DNA of 64,000 nt from an uncultured Eubacteriales bacterium (GCA_900550955.1 URUF01000007.1:20642-84641), one strand, 5' to 3'. Shown: positions 44,265 through 53,066, numbered from the stretch's first letter. Notes: generated from the letters alone by a model not told the origin. Numbers and translations are program-made.

Positions 44265-45101
44265 TTAAATCAGCGCTTCCAAATAGGCCTTTGCATGCAG
44301 GATTTCCTGCTCCTTTTGCTCGGCGCTGATGCCTTTGCGCTCATGCTCAATGGACATAACGCGATTGAACCCATGCCGCTTCAGCTTTTCAATCAAGGCC
44401 TTCATATCTACCTGGCCTTCGCCCATGACCTTTTCCTCGCCGGGCACATAGCCGGAGGCGGGATAGGTGGCGTCCTTGGCATGCACGCTGCGTACATAGC
44501 CGCCCAACAGGTCCAAACCGTCCACAGGATTTCCGTTGCCATAGATGAGCAAATTGCCGGGATCGTAATTTACGCCAAGGTTATCCGCCGCCACATCCTC
44601 AATGCAGCGCCTAACGATCAGCGGCGTTTCCTGGCCGGTTTCAAAGGAGAAGAACTGGCCGTGCTTTTTAAGCTCCGCCGTAAGGTGCTTTAGCGCGTGG
44701 ATGAGCCCAACGTAGTTGTGATCCGTAGGATCCTGGGGAATGAAACCAAGATGCGTAATCACGTCCGTAACGCCCAGCTCGCGCGCATACGCCGCGCCCT
44801 TGAACAAATCCTGAAGGCGCAGGAAACGGTATTCCCCCGGCACCAGCCCCAGGCAGGAGGGACCGCTGTGAAAATCCCAGTAGGCGGGCTTGGTCCAGCC
44901 GCACCACAGCTCGGTACAGGTTAGGCCGTACTTTTGGAGCAGCGCATTGGTTTGATGCGCGTGCTCAGGGGTAAGGTGCTCCATTTGCCACATGGCAATT
45001 TGAACGTTGGTAAAGCCAAGGCGGCTTGCCTGCTCAAATTGCTGCTCCAGTTCCATTCCCTCCACATCGCGCACACAAAGGCCCAAAGAAATACCAGCCA
45101 T
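44265..45101 (-). CDS. Sugar phosphate isomerase/epimerase (xylose-isomerase-like TIM barrel)
   Basis: A 278-residue AP endonuclease 2/xylose isomerase-fold enzyme. Metal-ligand positions are suggested by FETGQET, NYDPGN, VHAKD and SIEHER. Members epimerise or isomerise sugars or inositol derivatives. The start at 45101 has AAAGGAG upstream. With the downstream Gfo/Idh/MocA enzyme and importer it suggests sugar or cyclitol catabolism; the substrate is not readable. Confidence 0.87.
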   Translation of the reverse strand: MAGISLGLCVRDVEGMELEQQFEQASRLGFTNVQIAMWQMEHLTPEHAHQTNALLQKYGLTCTELWCGWTKPAYWDFHSGPSCLGLVPGEYRFLRLQDLFKGAAYARELGVTDVITHLGFIPQDPTDHNYVGLIHALKHLTAELKKHGQFFSFETGQETPLIVRRCIEDVAADNLGVNYDPGNLLIYGNGNPVDGLDLLGGYVRSVHAKDATYPASGYVPGEEKVMGEGQVDMKALIEKLKRHGFNRVMSIEHERKGISAEQKEQEILHAKAYLEALI

Positions 45102-45126
45102 TGTTTCCACTCCTTTCAACGTTCCG

Positions 45127-46335
45127 TTATCCAATGTATAGTTCGTTTGGCATTTCCCCATCAAAGGAGAAATACTGATCAATAAAGTAGCGCGCCGCGC
45201 CCGTTAGGGCGGAGGACTTGCTAAGGGTTGAGAAGCGCAGCTTCACGCGTTTCATAAAAAGCGGGAAGCCAAGGCGGCTTAGGTGCTCGTTAACCGCTTT
45301 GAGGTAGGCATCGCCAAGCGCCATACCGCTGCCGCCCACAACAATCTCCTGCGGATTAAACAGGCTGATGAGATTGCTTACGGCATAGGCCGTATCCGCC
45401 GCAAGGGCGTCCATCAGCTTTAGGGCCTCGGAATCGCCCTGCGCGGCAAGCTGGCCCAGCTTTTCAAAGCTGGCTTCCTCCTCGTTGGCAAAGAGCGTGG
45501 CGCAGCCTTCCCGCTTGGAACGCTCATAAAGATACAGTTCGCCGATAACGCGCTCCAAACAACCGAAGCTTCCGCAGTTGCAGCGGGGCCCGTTGCGGTC
45601 TACCGAGAAGTGACCAAACTGCGTGGTCATACCATTGGCGGCGCGGAAAAAGCGGCCATGATCCAGCGTAACGGCGCCTACGCCGCTTCCAATGTTCAAA
45701 AAGGTATAGTACGCGTCGTCCATATCGCTATGCACACATTCGGCGTAGGCATAGCAGGCGGTATCGTTGAGCACGGTGATGGGGTAGTCGGGTATGCTGA
45801 TGCGCAGCTGCTTGAGGATATCGTCCTCAAGGCTCATATTGAGAACCGTGGAGAGAATGCGCTGGCTTACGTTATCCACGATGGCGGGAACCACAACGCA
45901 TACGCCTAAAATTTTTACCTTGGGATTATAGGTTTCCAGCTCCTCACGGAAAATTTTTGTGGTCAAGGGCCCATAATCCAAAGGGCGGTCGCTGGACATG
46001 CGCATCTCATAAATCACATCGCCGCTTAATGAAATGAGGGCCGCGTTTAGCCGGGCCTTATGCCATTGAAAAACGGCCACGCAGTTTTCTCCCCCGTTAA
46101 CCGTAAGGGTGTTGGGCTTTCGGCCTGTGGTGGCGCTTGTGCCCGCGCCGCAATCCAGCACATACCCCTTGGCGATAAGCTCATCGATCAGGGCGGAAAC
46201 GGTCGCTTTGCTTAGGTGCGTGGCCTTGGCCAGAGCGGTACGGGAAAGCGCCTTGTTCTTCTGGATCAACAGGAATAGGTTCTTCATGTTGGTAGCCTTG
46301 ATAAGTTGCTGGTTGGTAGGCTGCACGGAGGCCAT
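45127..46335 (-). CDS. ROK family transcriptional repressor
   Basis: A 402-residue NagC/XylR-type regulator. The N-terminal winged helix-turn-helix (TALAKATHLSKATVSALIDE) is followed by a ROK sugar-kinase-like domain with the zinc motif CNCGSFGCLE. It likely represses the operon it heads, released by the sugar. The start at 46335 lies 14 bases after the palindromic operator, with GGAGATGG before the ATG. Confidence 0.92.
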   Translation of the reverse strand: MASVQPTNQQLIKATNMKNLFLLIQKNKALSRTALAKATHLSKATVSALIDELIAKGYVLDCGAGTSATTGRKPNTLTVNGGENCVAVFQWHKARLNAALISLSGDVIYEMRMSSDRPLDYGPLTTKIFREELETYNPKVKILGVCVVVPAIVDNVSQRILSTVLNMSLEDDILKQLRISIPDYPITVLNDTACYAYAECVHSDMDDAYYTFLNIGSGVGAVTLDHGRFFRAANGMTTQFGHFSVDRNGPRCNCGSFGCLERVIGELYLYERSKREGCATLFANEEEASFEKLGQLAAQGDSEALKLMDALAADTAYAVSNLISLFNPQEIVVGGSGMALGDAYLKAVNEHLSRLGFPLFMKRVKLRFSTLSKSSALTGAARYFIDQYFSFDGEMPNELYIG

Positions 46336-46348
46336 CTCCTATTTTAAG

Positions 46349-46373
46349 TTAGTTTGTTCGGTGAACTTACTAA
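46349..46373. promoter_or_regulatory. ROK repressor operator (palindrome)
   Basis: TTAGTTTGTTC, 3-base centre, GAACTTACTAA: an inverted repeat of 11 bp with two central mismatches, resembling XylR/ROK operators. It lies directly downstream of the -10 element at 46375-46380, so bound repressor would block the transcription start. Confidence 0.8.
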
Positions 46374-46374
46374 T

Positions 46375-46403
46375 ATTATAGTGAATCGATGAGGAGATGT
46401 CAA
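46375..46403 (-). promoter_or_regulatory. Perfect consensus promoter of the ROK-sugar operon
   Basis: Minus-strand -35 TTGACA (46398-46403), 17-base spacer, -10 TATAAT (46375-46380); both hexamers are perfect. Confidence 0.88.
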
Positions 46404-46470
46404 TATATCAACGCAAAAAAAGTATTTTTTTCTGCACGCAATATATGCCAGGCCTATTTCCAAAAAAGGA

Positions 46471-46499
46471 ATGAAATTTTTCCCCATTTGCGTTATACT
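46471..46499 (+). promoter_or_regulatory. Promoter of ylbF-mltG-U32 unit
   Basis: -10 TATACT (46494-46499) and -35 ATGAAA (46471-46476) with a 17-base spacer, 35 bases before the YlbF start. Confidence 0.55.
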
Positions 46500-46534
46500 A
46501 AGAAAGAATCGTCACGGATGAGGAGGTTCCTGGT

Positions 46535-46894
46535 ATGACCATGCCAAACGAGGTTGCGCGAGCGGCGGATGAACTGCTTACGGCTCTGCGGCGCACCGAG
46601 GCGTTTACACAATATAACCGGCTCAAGGAAACCGTGTTGAGCGACGAGGTAAACCGCCGCCTGCTGGAGCGCTTTACCCGCGCCCAGGCCGCGCTGCAAA
46701 TGGCCGCCATGGCCGGAACGGAGCCGCGCGAGGAGGACACCGCGGAGTTTGAAAAGCTGAGCGCGCTTTTGTACCAAAGCGAGGAAGTGACGGAATACCT
46801 GCTGGCGCAGATGCGCGCGCAGCAGCTGGTGGCCGAAACGCTGGAGCGGCTGACCCGCGAGGTGGGCATCAATGTGGATATAAAGGAAGCATAA
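46535..46894 (+). CDS. YlbF family regulator (RicF/DUF964-like)
   Basis: A 119-residue all-helical protein matching YlbF/YmcA-type proteins, with the ADELLTALRRTEAFTQYNRLK N-terminal helix, which in Bacillus assist RNase Y and influence sporulation and competence. Its charged helices show no Cys pair for an iron-sulfur cluster. GGAGG lies 8 bases before the ATG. It is followed 12 bases later by mltG. Confidence 0.85.
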   Translation: MTMPNEVARAADELLTALRRTEAFTQYNRLKETVLSDEVNRRLLERFTRAQAALQMAAMAGTEPREEDTAEFEKLSALLYQSEEVTEYLLAQMRAQQLVAETLERLTREVGINVDIKEA

Positions 46895-46906
46895 GGAGGC
46901 ACCCGA

Positions 46907-48097
46907 GTGCGACAAAAACGCGACCGCAACCGAGAATATGACCACGAAACCCTGCGTGATGAGCGCGAGTACGGCTTTTACTGGTATAGCGGCATTTGGC
47001 GCGTCCTGCGCCCCGCGCTGATTGGTTTGGCCTCGCTGCTGATTGTGTTTGGCGTGGTTTCGGGCATTTACAGCGCCATAGACGAGCATTTTTTGAGCCC
47101 CGTGGATCCTGCGGATCAAACGGAGATCGCCTTTTCAGTAGCCAGCGGCAACAGCCTGACCCGCGTGGCCAACAACCTGGAGCAGCAAGGGCTGATTAAA
47201 AGCCGCACGTTCTTTAAGTATTACTGCGACTTTGCCGGGCTGGGCCAGAAGATTCAGGCGGGCGATTATCTGATTCAAAAAAGCATGAATATGTTTGAAA
47301 TCGCCGATTTGCTTACCACGGGAGATGGGCAGCCCATTACCACGGATATCACCATTATTCCCGGCACGACGGTGGAAGTGATCGCCCAGGCGCTTAAGGA
47401 AAAGGGCATCTTTGAGGATACGGCTGAGTTCCTTACCATTTGCAAAACCGGCGAGGGCGTGACGGATTACTATTTTATCGCGGACGAGCTTTCAACGAAC
47501 AACGTGAGCCAGCGCCGCTACCTTCTGGAAGGGTACCTTTCACCCAACACCTATGAGATTTATACCAACGCCAAGCCCGTTGATATTGTGAAAAAGCTGC
47601 TGGCACAGACGGACAAGGTGTTCAGCGCCGAGTGGCAGGCGCGCGCCGGCGAGCTGAATATGACCATGGACGAGGTGCTTACCCTGGCCTCCATGATTGA
47701 AAAGGAAGCCAAAAAGGCGGACTTTGCCAAGGTGAGCGCGGTGTTCCATAACCGCCTTAAGGAAGGCATGCGGCTGGAAAGCGACCCCACTGTGCACTAT
47801 GTGACGGGCGAGCGCCGCATGGCGCTTCGAAGCAGCGATATGGCGGTGGAATCGCCCTACAACACGTATCGCGTATCCGGCCTGCCGCTGGGCCCCATTT
47901 GCAACCCCTCGCCCGAAGCCATCAACGCTGCGCTCTACCCGGACGAGAGCTACGTGGCGGAAAAATACCTGTACTTTTGCAGCAAAGACCCCAACACGGG
48001 CGAGCTGCACTTTAGCCGCACCCTGGAGGAGCATGAGCGCGCCGCCGCCATCTATGCGCCCCTGTGGAAGGCCTACGACGCGGAGCGGGGTATGTGA
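46907..48097 (+). CDS. mltG: Endolytic transglycosylase MltG (YceG-like)
   Basis: A 396-residue membrane protein with a cytosolic basic N terminus, one span (about residues 34-55, PALIGLASLLIVFGVVSGIY) and a YceG domain. MIEKEAKKADFAKVSAVFHN contains the catalytic Glu, followed by NTYRVSGLPLGPICNPS, both signatures. It cuts nascent peptidoglycan strands to set their length. GTG start at 46907 with AAGGAGG 7-8 bases upstream. Confidence 0.95.
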   Translation: MRQKRDRNREYDHETLRDEREYGFYWYSGIWRVLRPALIGLASLLIVFGVVSGIYSAIDEHFLSPVDPADQTEIAFSVASGNSLTRVANNLEQQGLIKSRTFFKYYCDFAGLGQKIQAGDYLIQKSMNMFEIADLLTTGDGQPITTDITIIPGTTVEVIAQALKEKGIFEDTAEFLTICKTGEGVTDYYFIADELSTNNVSQRRYLLEGYLSPNTYEIYTNAKPVDIVKKLLAQTDKVFSAEWQARAGELNMTMDEVLTLASMIEKEAKKADFAKVSAVFHNRLKEGMRLESDPTVHYVTGERRMALRSSDMAVESPYNTYRVSGLPLGPICNPSPEAINAALYPDESYVAEKYLYFCSKDPNTGELHFSRTLEEHERAAAIYAPLWKAYDAERGM

Positions 48098-48100
48098 GAT

Positions 48101-49333
48101 ATGGCGCTGGAACTGTTAGCCCCTGTGGGCGGCATGGAGCAGCTTTACGCGGCGGTGCGCTTCGGCGCAAACGCCGTGTACGGCGGCATGGAACGCTACG
48201 GCCTGCGCGCATATGCGGGCAATTTTGGCCCAAAGGCGCTTCGGGAGGCCGTAAGCTATGCCCATGCGAACAACGTGCGGTTTTATACGACCATGAATAT
48301 TCTGCCAACGGACGAGGATATGCCGGGCTTTTTGGACGCCGCGCGCGATGCGCTGGACGCGGGCGTGGATGCGGCCATTGTGAGCGATGCCGGCGCGGCG
48401 CTCATGCTGCATGAGCAGCTGCCCGATTTGGCCCTGCACATCAGCACGCAGGCCAATGTGCTCAACAGCAGGACGGCGAAGCATTTTTACGAGTCCATGG
48501 GCGCCAGGCGCATTGTGCTGTCGCGTGAATTGACCCTTGAAAAGATTGCGGCCATGCGCCGCAGCCTGCCCGGGGAATTGGAGCTGGAGGCCTTTGTGCA
48601 TGGGGCCATGTGCGTGGCGTACAGCGGGCGCTGTTTGCTCAGCGCCGCGCTTACGGGGCGCAGCGGCAACCGGGGCGCGTGCGCACAGCCCTGCCGCTGG
48701 CAGTATCATTTAATGGAGGAAAAGCGTCCCGGCGAATACCTGCCCGTGTGCGAGGACGAGCATGGCGCGTATTTGTATTCGGCTTACGACCTATGCATGA
48801 TCGCCCATCTTGACGAGCTGCGCGATGCGGGAATAGGCAGCTTGAAAATTGAAGGCCGCATGAAAACGGCGTATTACGTGGCAACGGTTGTGTCCGCCTA
48901 CCGGCGCGCCGTAGACCTTTTGGAAAGGGAGGGCGTGGAGGCGTACAAGGCCGCCGTTCCCGTGCTGACGGAAGAATTGAACAAAGCCAGCCACCGCCAA
49001 AGCAACACCGGGTTTTATTACGGAGCGCCCACGCCCCCGGCCGGAGCCGGCGGCTTTTGCCAGAGCATGGAATATGTGGGCGAAGTGATAGAGGGCGCGC
49101 AGCCTGGGAGGGAAGCATTGGTGCGCCTGAAAAACCGTTTCTATGTGGGCGACAGGCTGGAGGCGCTTACCCCATCCGGCCCCAAGGCGTTTGCGGCGCG
49201 TTCCATGCGGCTGGCGGCAACGGGGGAGGAAGTGGAAACGGCCTCTGTTGCGGGCACGCTGCTATACGTGGCAACGCCTGTTGCGTTGGAAGCGGGCGAC
49301 CTGCTTCGCGGGCCAAACCGCAACCATCGCTGA
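48101..49333 (+). CDS. Peptidase U32 family protein
   Basis: A 410-residue U32 protein with ELLAPVGGMEQLYAAVRFG at the N terminus and the family signature EAFVHGAMCVAYSGRC and RGACAQPCRW, whose cysteines probably ligate an iron-sulfur cluster. Related proteins (RlhA, TrhP/YrrNO) hydroxylate RNA rather than cut protein. It begins 3 bases after mltG. Confidence 0.92.
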   Translation: MALELLAPVGGMEQLYAAVRFGANAVYGGMERYGLRAYAGNFGPKALREAVSYAHANNVRFYTTMNILPTDEDMPGFLDAARDALDAGVDAAIVSDAGAALMLHEQLPDLALHISTQANVLNSRTAKHFYESMGARRIVLSRELTLEKIAAMRRSLPGELELEAFVHGAMCVAYSGRCLLSAALTGRSGNRGACAQPCRWQYHLMEEKRPGEYLPVCEDEHGAYLYSAYDLCMIAHLDELRDAGIGSLKIEGRMKTAYYVATVVSAYRRAVDLLEREGVEAYKAAVPVLTEELNKASHRQSNTGFYYGAPTPPAGAGGFCQSMEYVGEVIEGAQPGREALVRLKNRFYVGDRLEALTPSGPKAFAARSMRLAATGEEVETASVAGTLLYVATPVALEAGDLLRGPNRNHR

Positions 49334-49367
49334 TGGGTTTCTTTACGGGCTGTTCACAGTTTGGGCC

Positions 49368-49396
49368 TTGTGCTTTGGCTGCGGATTTGCTATAAT
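49368..49396 (+). promoter_or_regulatory. Promoter of yajC
   Basis: -35 TTGTGC (49368-49373), perfect -10 TATAAT (49391-49396), 17-base spacer, 35 bases before the start codon. Confidence 0.8.
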
Positions 49397-49431
49397 CATC
49401 CTATCGATTGTTGGAAAGGGGATACCAAACG

Positions 49432-49839
49432 ATGAATGTTCTTTCTCAGATGATGTTGGGTCTTACGGATGCCGGGACTGCCGCCGGCGCCGCCGCTGCG
49501 GATGGCGCGGCTGCCGCTGAAGGCGCCGTTGCAAGCGCGGGCATGGGCGAAATGCTTAGCATGCTGCTGCCCTTGGTGCTGATGTTTGTGGTGTTTTATT
49601 TCCTGCTGATTCGTCCGCAGAAAAAGAAGGACAAGAAGGTTAAGGAAATGCTGGCCGCGCTTAAGGCCGGCGACCGCGTATGCACCATCGGGGGCATCTA
49701 TGGCACGATTACCAATATCAAGGACGATACCATTGAGCTGAGCGTGGGGCGCGACAATGTAAAGCTGGTGTTTGCGCGCTGGGCCATCCGCAATGTGGAG
49801 GAAGTAGCCATTGAAAATGACAGCGAGGTTTTGAACTAA
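49432..49839 (+). CDS. yajC: Preprotein translocase subunit YajC
   Basis: A 135-residue protein with a Gly/Ala-rich N-terminal part, one span (MLLPLVLMFVVFYFLLI) followed by RPQKKK, the YajC signature, and a soluble beta domain AGDRVCTIGGIYGTI. It associates with SecDF/YidC. The start at 49432 has AAAGGGG upstream. The Ala/Gly-rich N-terminal segment of about 25 residues is longer than usual. Confidence 0.93.
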   Translation: MNVLSQMMLGLTDAGTAAGAAAADGAAAAEGAVASAGMGEMLSMLLPLVLMFVVFYFLLIRPQKKKDKKVKEMLAALKAGDRVCTIGGIYGTITNIKDDTIELSVGRDNVKLVFARWAIRNVEEVAIENDSEVLN

Positions 49840-49859
49840 CCGCCGCTTGTGTCATGAGG

Positions 49860-49907
49860 CCTCCCTTATTCGCATATCCTATACAAAGCGAATAAGGGAG
49901 GTTTTTT
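49860..49907 (+). terminator. Strong terminator after yajC holding the next gene's Shine-Dalgarno
   Basis: A 14-bp perfect stem (49860-49873 with 49888-49901) followed by six T. Its 3' arm ends in GGAGG (49897-49901), 8 bases before ATG 49910. Confidence 0.85.
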
Positions 49908-49909
49908 AT

Positions 49910-50329
49910 ATGCCTGCATATGCGACTCCGGGGGCAAACAGAACCACGCGCAGGCGGTCGCGCCGCCGCGCCTCAACGCCCAAGCAGCTGCTGGGCGGCC
50001 TGCTGATCTCCATTTTGGTAACGCTGGGCTGCGTGCTGCTGTTTGCGCTGCTGATGCAATGGCTGCGCCCGGACGATACGGTCATCCGTGTGGTGAACCA
50101 GATCATTAAGCTTGGCTCCATCTTTGTGGGCGTATGGGCGCTGGTTAGGCGCGGCATCGATAACGGGTTGCTCTGGGGCGCGGTGTTGGGCCTTTGCTAC
50201 ATGGCTATCGGCGTGGGGCTGTATGCGCTGCTTTCCGGCCAGCAGTTACCCTTTACAGCCTACTTGAGCGATATCGCCATGGGCGTGGCGGGCGGCGGAA
50301 TTGCCGGGGCCCTGCTGAAAAGAAGCTGA
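49910..50329 (+). CDS. TIGR04086 family membrane protein (YrzE-like)
   Basis: A 139-residue integral membrane protein with a basic Arg/Thr-rich N terminus (about 28 residues) and four helices. It resembles TIGR04086/YrzE proteins, which often follow yajC in Clostridia. The start at 49910 is the only one with a correctly placed site (GGAGG), but that site is buried in the yajC terminator. Function unknown. Confidence 0.8.
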   Translation: MPAYATPGANRTTRRRSRRRASTPKQLLGGLLISILVTLGCVLLFALLMQWLRPDDTVIRVVNQIIKLGSIFVGVWALVRRGIDNGLLWGAVLGLCYMAIGVGLYALLSGQQLPFTAYLSDIAMGVAGGGIAGALLKRS

Positions 50330-50375
50330 ATGGACGGTTGGCAGCAGACGCCAGCGCGGTGCGGAGAAGAACGAC

Positions 50376-50409
50376 AAAATCCCCGGAGCGGGAAGGCTCC
50401 GGGGATTTT
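50376..50409. terminator. Bidirectional terminator between TIGR04086 and hydrogenase-domain genes
   Basis: AAAATCCCCGGAGC pairs perfectly with its complement (50396-50409) around a 6-base loop; T-rich ends serve both strands. Confidence 0.85.
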
Positions 50410-50426
50410 GGCTATGCCTTGGATGG

Positions 50427-51866
50427 TTACTTTTCCACATCATACGCGCACTGGGCCAGCGCGGCGGTAATGGTTTTCTCATAGGCCTCGTGGCCGTATT
50501 TGTCCACCTCGCCCTTGTCCTTGGGCCCATGGGTGAGGCAGCCCGCGCCGCCGATGCAGCCGCCAACGCAGGCCATGCCCTCAATGAAGTTTTCCTTCAG
50601 CAGGTTTTTCTGCTTTTTGAGCAGCGCCACACGGCATGCCTCAATGCCGTCGCAGATGACGGGGTTGGCAATAAACTCGGTATTCTGCTGCTCCTTGAGC
50701 GCCTGGGCCACGGCGTCGCTCAGGCCGCCGCTGCGGGCAAAGATGCGGCCGTAATAGCTGGCGTTGTCCAGCACGCCCTCCTCCAGGGAGGGAAGATCCA
50801 GATCACGGCTATCAATCCAGGCTTGCAGCTCCTCAAAGGTGAGGGCGCAATCCACGTAGGGACGCACCTTTTCCAACTGTACCTCATGCTTTTTGGCCGT
50901 GCAGGGGCCAATGAAGATGATTTTCGCCGTAGGATCGGTGGATTTGATGAAGCGCGCCACCTCGGCCATGGGGGAGAGGTTGTGGCTGATATAGGGTATG
51001 AGCGAGGGGAAGGTTTTTTCAATATAGGTTACAAAGGCGGGGCAGCAGCTGGAGGTGAGGAAGCCCTTTTCGGAAAGCTCCTTGGCCTCGCGGTAGGAAA
51101 CCATATCCGCGCCCAGCGCGGCCTCTACCACGCTAAAGAAGCCCAGCTGCTTAAGGCCTGTGATCACCTGGCCCAGCTTGGCGTATACAAACTGGCTGGA
51201 AATAGAGGGCGCGACCACGGCGTACACCTTATACTTTTGGTTGTTTTCGCTTTCGCGGATCAGGCGGATGGCGTCCAGCAGGAAGCTTTTGTCCTGGATA
51301 GCGCCAAAGGGGCACTGGTATACGCAGGCGCCGCAGGCGATGCACTTGCTGTCGTCAATATGCGCCACGTGGTTTTCGCCGGCCTGGATGGCCTTGATTT
51401 TGCAGGCGCGCTCGCAGGGGCGCACATGGTTTTGGATGGCGCTGTACGGGCATACGGAGGCGCACTTGCCGCAATTAATGCACTTATCGGGATCGATATG
51501 CGCGTGATGGTTTTCATCAAAGCTGATGGCGTTGCGGGGGCATGCGCTGGAGCAGCGGTGGGCGATGCAGCCTCGGCAATCCGGGCCTACGCGGTAGCCG
51601 CTGACCGGGCATTCGTCGCAGGCAATGCCGATAACCTCGATCACGTTGGAATTTTCCTTATCGCCACCCATAGCGATTTTTACGCGCTCAGCCACGATGG
51701 CGCGCTCCTTATAGATACAGCAGCGCAGGGCGCTTTTGGGGCCGGGGGAAATGACCTTGGGAATGTCGAGGTAACAATCCTGTAGGGTGCCGTTATAGGC
51801 ATGCTTGGCCACTTCGCACAGCACCTTGTATTTCAGCTTTTGTACATATGTATCAAACAGAAGCAT
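50427..51866 (-). CDS. [FeFe]-hydrogenase-like protein with multiple ferredoxin clusters
   Basis: A 479-residue protein. Three N-terminal 4Fe-4S sites are seen (CxxCx4C-type at about 97-109, then 129-139 and 175-185), followed by the H-cluster domain. L1 TSSCCPAF has Cys274 and Cys275, L2 IGPCTAKK has Cys322, and L3 GMACVGGC has Cys433 and Cys437. All cysteines that bind an H-cluster in true [FeFe] hydrogenases are present, although the Met before Pro in L2 is Gly. Catalytic versus sensory role is undecided. The start at 51866 has GGAGGA 10 bases upstream; ATG 51884 is an alternative. Last gene of a four-gene unit. Confidence 0.82.
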   Translation of the reverse strand: MLLFDTYVQKLKYKVLCEVAKHAYNGTLQDCYLDIPKVISPGPKSALRCCIYKERAIVAERVKIAMGGDKENSNVIEVIGIACDECPVSGYRVGPDCRGCIAHRCSSACPRNAISFDENHHAHIDPDKCINCGKCASVCPYSAIQNHVRPCERACKIKAIQAGENHVAHIDDSKCIACGACVYQCPFGAIQDKSFLLDAIRLIRESENNQKYKVYAVVAPSISSQFVYAKLGQVITGLKQLGFFSVVEAALGADMVSYREAKELSEKGFLTSSCCPAFVTYIEKTFPSLIPYISHNLSPMAEVARFIKSTDPTAKIIFIGPCTAKKHEVQLEKVRPYVDCALTFEELQAWIDSRDLDLPSLEEGVLDNASYYGRIFARSGGLSDAVAQALKEQQNTEFIANPVICDGIEACRVALLKKQKNLLKENFIEGMACVGGCIGGAGCLTHGPKDKGEVDKYGHEAYEKTITAALAQCAYDVEK

Positions 51867-51893
51867 AGGTGAATATTCCTCCATCCTGTGTTC

Positions 51894-53066
51894 CTAGAAA
51901 TAAGAGAGCCGAATGTGCTTGCCCATGCGCTTCAGGCAGTCCGCAAGGCTGGTGATGAGCTGCTGCTTAATGCCAAAGGTAATGGGCAGGTTGGGATTTT
52001 GATGCGCGGGGTTGATGGCGCGGCCCACAAAGAAGTTGATGTCGGTGGCGTTTTCAAACAATTCCTTGGCGATCAGGCTGGCGCCGTCCTTTTGCACGGC
52101 CCATACGGGAGCAAGCTTGGCCTGGTCAAGGAAGTCCTCGGCATAGGTAAGCACCTTGGCTAGCGTAATCACGCCCTCGGTGGTAAGATCCACGCCTTTA
52201 ATCTGGCTGATAGGCGGCACCTCGGGGTCGTGATAATCCAACGAGGCAATGATGGGCTGATGCAAATAGCGCGAAACCACGTTGCTGGTGGTGCCGCCGC
52301 ACACGATCTTGGTACCCTCCTTGGCAAAAAAGAGGTTCATCATGCGCACATCGTCCTCCTTGTGCTCGGGCGGGCCTACCACAAGGTTAACGGGGTGGCG
52401 GTTGCGTACACGCACCACGGCAATGGTGGTATCATCGCCCGGGCGGCCTTCGTAGAGGCGGTTGCACTCGTCAACGATGATACTGGCCGTGGATTTGGCG
52501 CTGTTTTCCGGCAGGTAATTGGCGATGGCATAGTCCGCGATGGAATCGCGCGTCCAGCCAAAGTTCAGCGCCTGGCCTACGCCGGCGTACTCCGCGCCGT
52601 CGCTCATGGCGATGAACACGTCGTCCATCTCGATGGGGAAGGTACTTTCCCAAATAGTTTTTCCGGAAATAATGCGGGTAAGCTTGGGATAATCAAACAG
52701 CTCTCCGTGACGCAATACGATGGTGGCGGGGTTGTCGAACTGAATGATGTGCGCCATTTTGGTATCCAAGATACGGATGATGGTGAAGGTGGAATAGGCC
52801 ACCTGGCGCACGCTGCATACCGGCAGCGTGCTTGCGATGGTGGATACGCACTCCTCCAGCGGAATGCCGCCGGAAATCATGGTGCAAAGGATTTTGGAGG
52901 TAAGCGTGGAGAGGATGTTCGCCTTGACCCCGCTGCCCAGGCCGTCGGCCAGTACCAGGGTGAGGTCGTCGTCGCCCCCGCCGGTAATTTCCACCTTGTC
53001 GCCGCAGAGGGTTTCGCCTACGTGATTGAGGCTGATATAACCGGTTTCAATCCACAGGTCATTCAT
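51894..53066 (-). CDS. SpoIIE-type PP2C phosphatase with extra C-terminal domain
   Basis: A 390-residue protein. Residues 1-220 form a SpoIIE/PP2C phosphatase domain with metal ligands in LADGLGSG (Asp41), MSDGAEYAG (Asp156) and RPGDDTT (Asp211-212). Residues about 225-390 are a separate domain that I do not recognise. It overlaps the PAS hydrogenase gene by 8 bases, so the two are coupled. Neighbourhood suggests its target or input concerns the redox proteins around it. Confidence 0.85.
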   Translation of the reverse strand: MNDLWIETGYISLNHVGETLCGDKVEITGGGDDDLTLVLADGLGSGVKANILSTLTSKILCTMISGGIPLEECVSTIASTLPVCSVRQVAYSTFTIIRILDTKMAHIIQFDNPATIVLRHGELFDYPKLTRIISGKTIWESTFPIEMDDVFIAMSDGAEYAGVGQALNFGWTRDSIADYAIANYLPENSAKSTASIIVDECNRLYEGRPGDDTTIAVVRVRNRHPVNLVVGPPEHKEDDVRMMNLFFAKEGTKIVCGGTTSNVVSRYLHQPIIASLDYHDPEVPPISQIKGVDLTTEGVITLAKVLTYAEDFLDQAKLAPVWAVQKDGASLIAKELFENATDINFFVGRAINPAHQNPNLPITFGIKQQLITSLADCLKRMGKHIRLSYF

